Origin: Claviceps africana
Lineage: Eukaryota > Ascomycota > Sordariomycetes > Hypocreales > Clavicipitaceae
Length of the DNA stretch: 64,000 nucleotides
Direction of reading: 5' to 3'
Assembly (NCBI GenBank): GCA_018360145.1
Contig: SRPY01000058.1
Coordinates: 1 to 64,000, forward strand
Below the pieces are notes generated by a model. That model was not told where the DNA came from. It was given only the letters and a program-made list of their open reading frames with translations, and ran no database searches. Below are positions 57,949 to 64,000 of the stretch, piece after piece; the stretch's first letter is position 1, and each line of letters starts with the position of its first letter. Position numbers and translations under genes: made by a program.

Positions 57949-59181
57949 TTATTAAAGGCTTATTATTATTTTATTATAATCCACAGAATATAAATATAAA
58001 GGCATGCTTAAGGTACATTAAAGATATATAAAATATATAAGTTAATAAAGAGGCCTCTTTTAGAAACCTTTTCTCTCTTTTTTATAGTTAATAATAAATT
58101 TATTAATACTAAATTATAGTAGCTATTTAAACTAGTTTATAATAATTATTAAGTATTATAGTAATACTAATAAAGTTATAATAAACTTTAATAATAATAA
58201 CTTAATAAATTAATTAAGTAATATATAAAAATTATAATTCCTTTAAAATAAAATAATATAGTAAAAGATATAGTTTTTTAAGCTTTACTATTAAGTATTA
58301 ATAATAAAAATAGCTAGTTATAATATAACCTTAATAGCTACTATAGTAATAACTACTATACTTTACTATAAAAAATTAAGGTATAAGCTATTACTTATAA
58401 AAATACTATATAATAATAATAAAGCTATTTATTAAGCTTAATAAAGCTTTATAATTTATAAATTAAAAGCTAACTTTAATTTTATTAATAATAATTATAA
58501 TAAATAGTTTTTTATTTATTAAAACCTAAGGTTTAAGGTTTAAGCCTATATAATACCCTTTTTTAAATTAAGGTATATATTTATATATATATATAGTTAT
58601 TTCTTTATATACCTTAATAGAATATATATAAACCTTTATTAAAAAAAGTGTATTATTTTTAAATTAAATTAACTTAAATAATATATTAATAAGTATTTTA
58701 TAGATTTCTATATTTACTTTAAATAAAAGCTTATATTAATAAAATGTATTAATTAAGTAAATACTATAAAGTTAATTGAACTTTATATAGCTTTAAATAA
58801 ATAAATATATAATTATTATATTAGCTATAATATACTTTTAATAATTACTATAAAGCTATAAAATATTATTATAATATTACTTTAAATATGAACTTTTATT
58901 ACTTAAAAAAATAAGCTAAAGCTTAAGAGTTAAAATAAAGGGATAATAATTAAAGTTAATACTATTAATTTTATAGTATTCTTTTATAATTAATAAACTT
59001 TATATTACTCTCTTTTTTAAAGTAGGTTAAGTAATAAAGGGAAATTAATATATATTATTTAAATCTTTTAAAAGGTGCTTAATAACTATTATAAAGTAAA
59101 CTAATATTAATATTATAAAGTTATAAGCTATTAAATTAAAGAGTACTATCTTTATTTAGCCCTTTAATTAATACTATTTAT

Positions 59182-59188
59182 ATATATA

Positions 59189-59224
<36 letters not shown>
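59182..59224. repeat. (TA)n tract
   Basis: An almost pure TA dinucleotide run in the AT block. Confidence 0.7.
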
Positions 59225-59228
<4 letters not shown>

Positions 59229-59996
59229 CTTTAATAAAGAGCCTATTAATAATAAATTAAATATTAATTTAAAAATAAATAGCTTTATTACTTAAGTTTT
59301 AATAATAAAGATATTAATAATAATTATACTTACTTTAGCTATTTATTTATATATTTAAAGGATATATATAAAGTAATAAAAAATTATATAAAGAAATTAC
59401 TATTTTCTCTCTCTTTTTTTTATAATAGTTTTTCTTTTATTATAATATAAATAAATGATAAATATAATAGCTTTACTACTATAAGTAAAAAGCTAGTTTA
59501 ATACTTAAATCTTTAATACTTTTATTTATTACAATTATAAATATTAATTATAGCTTTAAAATTAAATAGCTTTCTATATTACTTTATTTTATAACTATAT
59601 ATTACTTAACTTATTTATTTTATAGCTAATATTAATAGCTAAGTATTTTTTATTATAATTTATATTATTTTAAGGCTTTTTTATAATTATATCCTTAGCT
59701 TTTTATAGCTATTTTAAAATAATATAATACTTTATTTTACTTAAAGATATTTTAAAATTAAGAAATATTTAAAATTAATTATTTATATATAAATATATAT
59801 ATAGTTATAGACTTTATAGTAGCTATATTAAGTTTAATTTCTATTAACTTAACTTAATAAGCTACTTTATAGTAAAAATTAATATAACTTTTAATAATTA
59901 GCTTTAAAGAAATTAATAATATTTTAAAGATTACTATAAAGCTACTTAGTTTATTAAATATTAAAATGCTTTAATACTTACCCTTTAATTTATATT

Positions 59997-60060
59997 TGTT
60001 ACGTAACGGAAACCTCTGTATAAAAGGAGGTTTCCTATATAAATAGCTAGAGAGAAACAA
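59997..60060 (+). repeat. LTR-like start with palindrome, hairpin and TATA box
   Basis: It begins TGTTACGTAAC (palindrome GTTACGTAAC, 59998-60007). An exact 9-bp stem follows, GGAAACCTC/GAGGTTTCC (60008-60016 and 60027-60035), then CTATATAAATAG. A TG start, hairpin and TATA box suggest the start of another LTR. No second copy or target duplication was found. Confidence 0.4.
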
Positions 60061-63000
60061 CTTAATTATAATATATAACTATATACCTACCTATAACTTA
60101 TATATTCTCTTTTTATAATTTCTTTTATAATTATTTATAATGTATTCTATAAGTTATAAATGCCTACGTTTTATATACTATATTTAGTATATAATAGGGA
60201 ATAGTAATTACTATTTCTTTTATAAATATTAAATTATAAATATAAAAGCTAATTACTTATATATTAATAATTAAAGAAAATTAATAAACTTAAAATATTA
60301 AGCTAATAACTTTAAGTCTCTCTTTAATTACTTAAAACTAAATTTAATAAATATATTAACTTTAAATATTTTATAAAGATTTTCTACAGTTTTAATATTA
60401 TAAAAAACCTTTTCTTTTTTTAAAAAATATTAAAAACCTTAAAACTTTTATAAAATATTAATTTATAAATAGTAAGCTATAAATTTAGCCTAAACCTATT
60501 TAAATTAAATAATTTTATTATTAAAATTCTATAAATAGCCCTTTTATTAATTAAGAACTAAAAGCTATAAAAAAAATAATAAATTAAGTAAAAAAGTTTA
60601 AACTCTTAAAATTTCTTAACTTAAAGAATAGTCCTTTAGTCTTTTTATAAGCCTCTCCTTTTATTAATAAATTAAATACTTCTCTTTTTATAAAAACCTT
60701 TTAAATTAAGTAAAAAAATATATTAATAAAAGATAACTATAGTATTAATAAAAAAAGACTACTAAAGACTTTAAAATTTAACTTACTTTTATTAAAAAAG
60801 AACCTTTATAACTCTTTCTTTAAAGAAAGATATATAAATATTAACACTTAAGTAATTTTCTTTAATTTTTTATTAGCTTTTATTAATTAAATTTAAAAGA
60901 AGGCTTTAATATTTACTAAATTAAAATTAATATTTATAGAAATCTTTTAAAATAAAGTAATTTCTTTCTTTAAAGAAGAGTTTAAATAATAAAACCTTTA
61001 TATTAAATAAATTAATATTAATATAATTAAGAATTTTTAATATATAATAGTAAAATTTTAAGTTAAAAACTAATACACTTTAGTAAATATTTACTTATTA
61101 AGTTAATAAAACCTTAGGCTTTAATTTATAAAGCTACTATTAATTAATATTTCTTTATAAATAAAATTAAGTATTTATTATAATTAAGTAGTAAATAATT
61201 ATAAAGAAAACCCTTTATAATAGGCTTTTATAAATAATATTAAAAAATTAATATTTTTCTTTTAATATTAAAACACTTACTTAAATTATTAATTAATAGT
61301 AAACTTTAATTAAAAATACTTTAATATATATACTTTATACTTTTAAAAATAAAGTTAATACTTTAATAAATAAGCTTTTTAATACTTTTTAATATATAAT
61401 AATTAACCTTTGCCTTTAGTTATTAAAAAACTAATATTTATAGATAGGTATTAAGCAATCTTTATCTTAGTATTAAATATTTATAATAAATACCTTAATA
61501 CTTTATAAAAAATTAAAGATATAAAGTATTTTAATTTAAAAACTAACTTTAAAAATTTTAATAAAAAGGCTATTTATTATAAAGAAAAGGTAGTTATATT
61601 TAATAATATAAATCTTTAAATTTAAATAATAAAGAACTATTATAGTTATATAACTTAAAATTAATAAAACTAAATATAATATTAAATTTAGTATTTATTT
61701 TAAGGTTTAGTATTAATTTAATATAAATAACACCTTAATAATTAAAAATAAATAATAATTTTTAGTAATTTAAACTTAGTTTTTTATATAGTTTAAAAGG
61801 AGTTTAATATTAAAGTTTAAAATACTATAACTTAATTTAATTAAGCTAAATTCTTAAAGATAATATAGTTAGCACTATATCCCTTAAAGACTTTATAATA
61901 AAGGTCTTTTATTATATATAAGCTAATAGTAAATTTAATAACTTTTAGCTATTAATTTAACTTTACTTAAAGTTATATATAAAACTTTAATAGCTTTACC
62001 TCTCTTTATTAAAAATAAATTAATATAATATATATATTAACTTTATTAATAGTAAAAAATATAACCTTTAAAATACCCTTAAAAAAGCTAAAAACTATAG
62101 AAAAACTAAAAAAACTAAAAATAGTATTAATATTAACTTAGTAATTAAAGACTTTAATAAAAATAATAATCTTAATTACTTTATTAACTATAATAAAGCT
62201 AATTAAAACTAATAAAATCTTAGGAATAATTAAAGTAAATATCCTTTTAGTTTATAGTAATAAAATAAAAACCTCTATAATAAAGGCTATAATTTATAGT
62301 AGTAAAGCTATTAAAACATTTAATATCCTTTATAAAATTATAACTATTTTAATTAAGGATATAAAGGTATACCTTTATTTAATTACCTCTATAAAATAGC
62401 TTTTTATTTATACCCTTTAAATAATAAAAACGCCTTTTAATAAAGATAGTGATTAAAAGCTTAACTTATTTTATAAAAACTTAGTTTTAAAAGAGTAGAA
62501 ATTAATAAAGTTAACCTTTAGCTCTTTAAAGCTAGTTTAAACTAGCCTTAGTTTAATAGTAATAAAGCACTATAATTTTATTAAAAGTAAAAAGCTAATA
62601 ATAAATTAGTATACTTTATTATAAATAGTAAAAATTTTAACTTAACTATTAAAGAAGTTAAGTTAAAAGCTATAAAATACTACTTTATAAAGAAAAAAGA
62701 AATTATTAATAAAAATAATAGTAATTAATTAAACTTTATTAATATAAACTTTATTAATATAAACTTAGTTAGAACTAACTTAATAAATTATTATAAAATA
62801 CCTTTAATTATTATTATTATAAAGCTAAATCTTTTAATTTATAGTTCTTTAATAGCTATAAATATAATAATACTTAGTAAAATACTTATATTAACTTTAA
62901 AATAAAAAAATAACTAAGTAAATGCTTATATTACTTATATTAATATAATAAACTACTTTAAAGCACTATAAGCCTTTATAATATTTAATAGTAAACTTAT

Positions 63001-64000
63001 AAATAAATAAATAATAAAGGTAGTAATTTACTTAAAATAGTTTAAAGTTAATAAAAGAATAAAAGCTTTAATATACTTTAAGATTTTAATATATTTTAAT
63101 AATAGAGGTAAAGGATATAAAATTTATTTAAATACTAAAACCTCCTTTATTTTAATTAATAAAAAATAGCTTAAATAAAATAATTATAATATTAAATAAA
63201 GCATTAAAACCCTTAAAATAATAAATAATATAAATTCCTTATTTTTAATTATTAAAATAATAACTTTTAACTTTTATATTTTTAATATTAAAAAGGTATT
63301 TAAGTTTTTAACTACTTTATAGTTACTATAAATATTATTAATAATTTTATACTTAAATACTTATTAATATAAAGTTTATATATAATTATAGTATATAAAT
63401 TAATTTTATTAACTTTAGTGTAATATTTTATATAGTTTATAGTATAGTAATAAAAAAATAAATCTTTTATATACTATACTTAATATTAATTTAATAGGTT
63501 ATAATAACTTATATTATAATAATCCCTTTATATTTCATAAAATGTTTATTAATTAAGTAAAAAGACCTTTAAAATAAATAAAAAACTAATTTTTACTATT
63601 TTTACTTAAAGCACTATTAAATTTTTAATATCTTTATTAAATAAAGTTAAAAGAAACTTCTCTTTATTTTTAATAATATTAATAAGCCTTTATATATTAA
63701 AATAAAATAATAGTTAAAGACCTTTAAAGCTATAAGTTTAGTTAGTTTTTATTATATTATTTTTAATATTTATTAATTTATAGCTTTTTATAGTAATAAT
63801 ATTAATATTTTAAATAGTTTAATTTTAATTATTTTAAAGGTATTATAGCCTTTAAAATTAAAGATATAAAACTATTTAAAAATAATAAAAACCTTAACTT
63901 TAAAGCTATTAATAAAGGGATATTATTTTATAATATTTTTTACTTAAAAAACATTTTATTTATTTATAATATCTTTAATATTAAAATAGCTAACCTTAAT

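Larger units (their letters stand above)
40641..64000. repeat. RIP-type AT-rich block
   Basis: About 23 kb composed almost wholly of A/T with very frequent TpA and almost no CpG, stops in all frames and no long ORF. It continues past the window end. Recognisable nested LTR retrotransposons show that it derives from repeats, and G-to-A / C-to-T differences between paired LTRs support repeat-induced point mutation. Short GC islands remain at LTR ends and near 56082-56160. Confidence 0.9.
55592..64000. repeat. Unresolved AT-rich repeat debris
   Basis: 8.4 kb beyond the outer element with the same A/T and TpA bias. Apart from the short items listed separately I can assign no element or gene. Poor complexity prevents reliable reading of coding remnants. 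Confidence 0.6.

Noticed and set aside
40641..64000. AT-rich block as a mitochondrial insertion (NUMT) or centromere
   Set aside because: Paired LTRs, a target duplication and gypsy reverse transcriptase/RNase H remnants explain its origin as RIP-mutated retrotransposons; no mitochondrial gene is readable. Centromere function cannot be tested here.

Overview
This window is nuclear DNA of a filamentous ascomycete. Most likely it is a Sordariomycete, probably Hypocreales; the species cannot be assigned from the window. The evidence is short introns (about 55-250 bp) with GTRNGT donors and CTRAC-YAG acceptors, a tightly packed set of conserved housekeeping genes, recurrent TACCTA/TAGGTA runs in intergenic DNA, and one sharply bounded AT-rich block of the kind made by repeat-induced point mutation (RIP).

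Positions 1-39.9 kb are gene-rich. I assembled exon models by reading splice sites and checking that every frame closes. In order they are: SET1 H3K4 methyltransferase (-), a securin-like protein (-), tropomyosin (+), RRP17 (-), BIG1 (+), TRM112 (-), ER cyclophilin B (-), mitochondrial ribosomal protein uS13m (+), a membrane dipeptidase (-), an F-BAR/DEP/RhoGAP protein (+), AP-3 delta (-), COQ10 (+), a coiled-coil protein with a ubiquitin-like domain (-), a CYP52-like P450 (+), a small secreted protein (+), and a small secreted protein ending in KDEL (-). These genes serve unrelated cellular functions (chromatin, mitosis, actin, ribosome biogenesis, secretion, mitochondria). They form no operon-like or biosynthetic cluster. 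Several genes have coding exons that simple ORF calling misses: a start codon split by an intron (AP-3 delta), first coding exons of 3, 5 and 18 nt, and an apparent 1-nt exon inside the P450 haem-binding motif.

From about 31 to 39.9 kb the DNA becomes accessory-like: sparse genes, long T homopolymers, minisatellites, a mariner-type MITE, a P450, and two convergent secreted-protein genes beside the isochore edge. A second copy of the MITE family (39944-40391) marks the boundary.

From about 40.6 to 64.0 kb the sequence is extremely rich in A, T and TpA, with stops in every frame and no intact gene. Inside it two nested Ty3/gypsy LTR retrotransposons can be resolved. The inner element (46487-54060) has identical-length 247-bp LTRs and a 5-bp TTTAA target duplication. 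It sits inside an older element (41319-55591) with 173-bp LTRs. Both lie on the minus strand, and in both the reverse transcriptase YxDD box reads YxNN, as expected from RIP G-to-A transitions. The last 8 kb holds further unresolved repeat debris and a few GC islands that escaped mutation.
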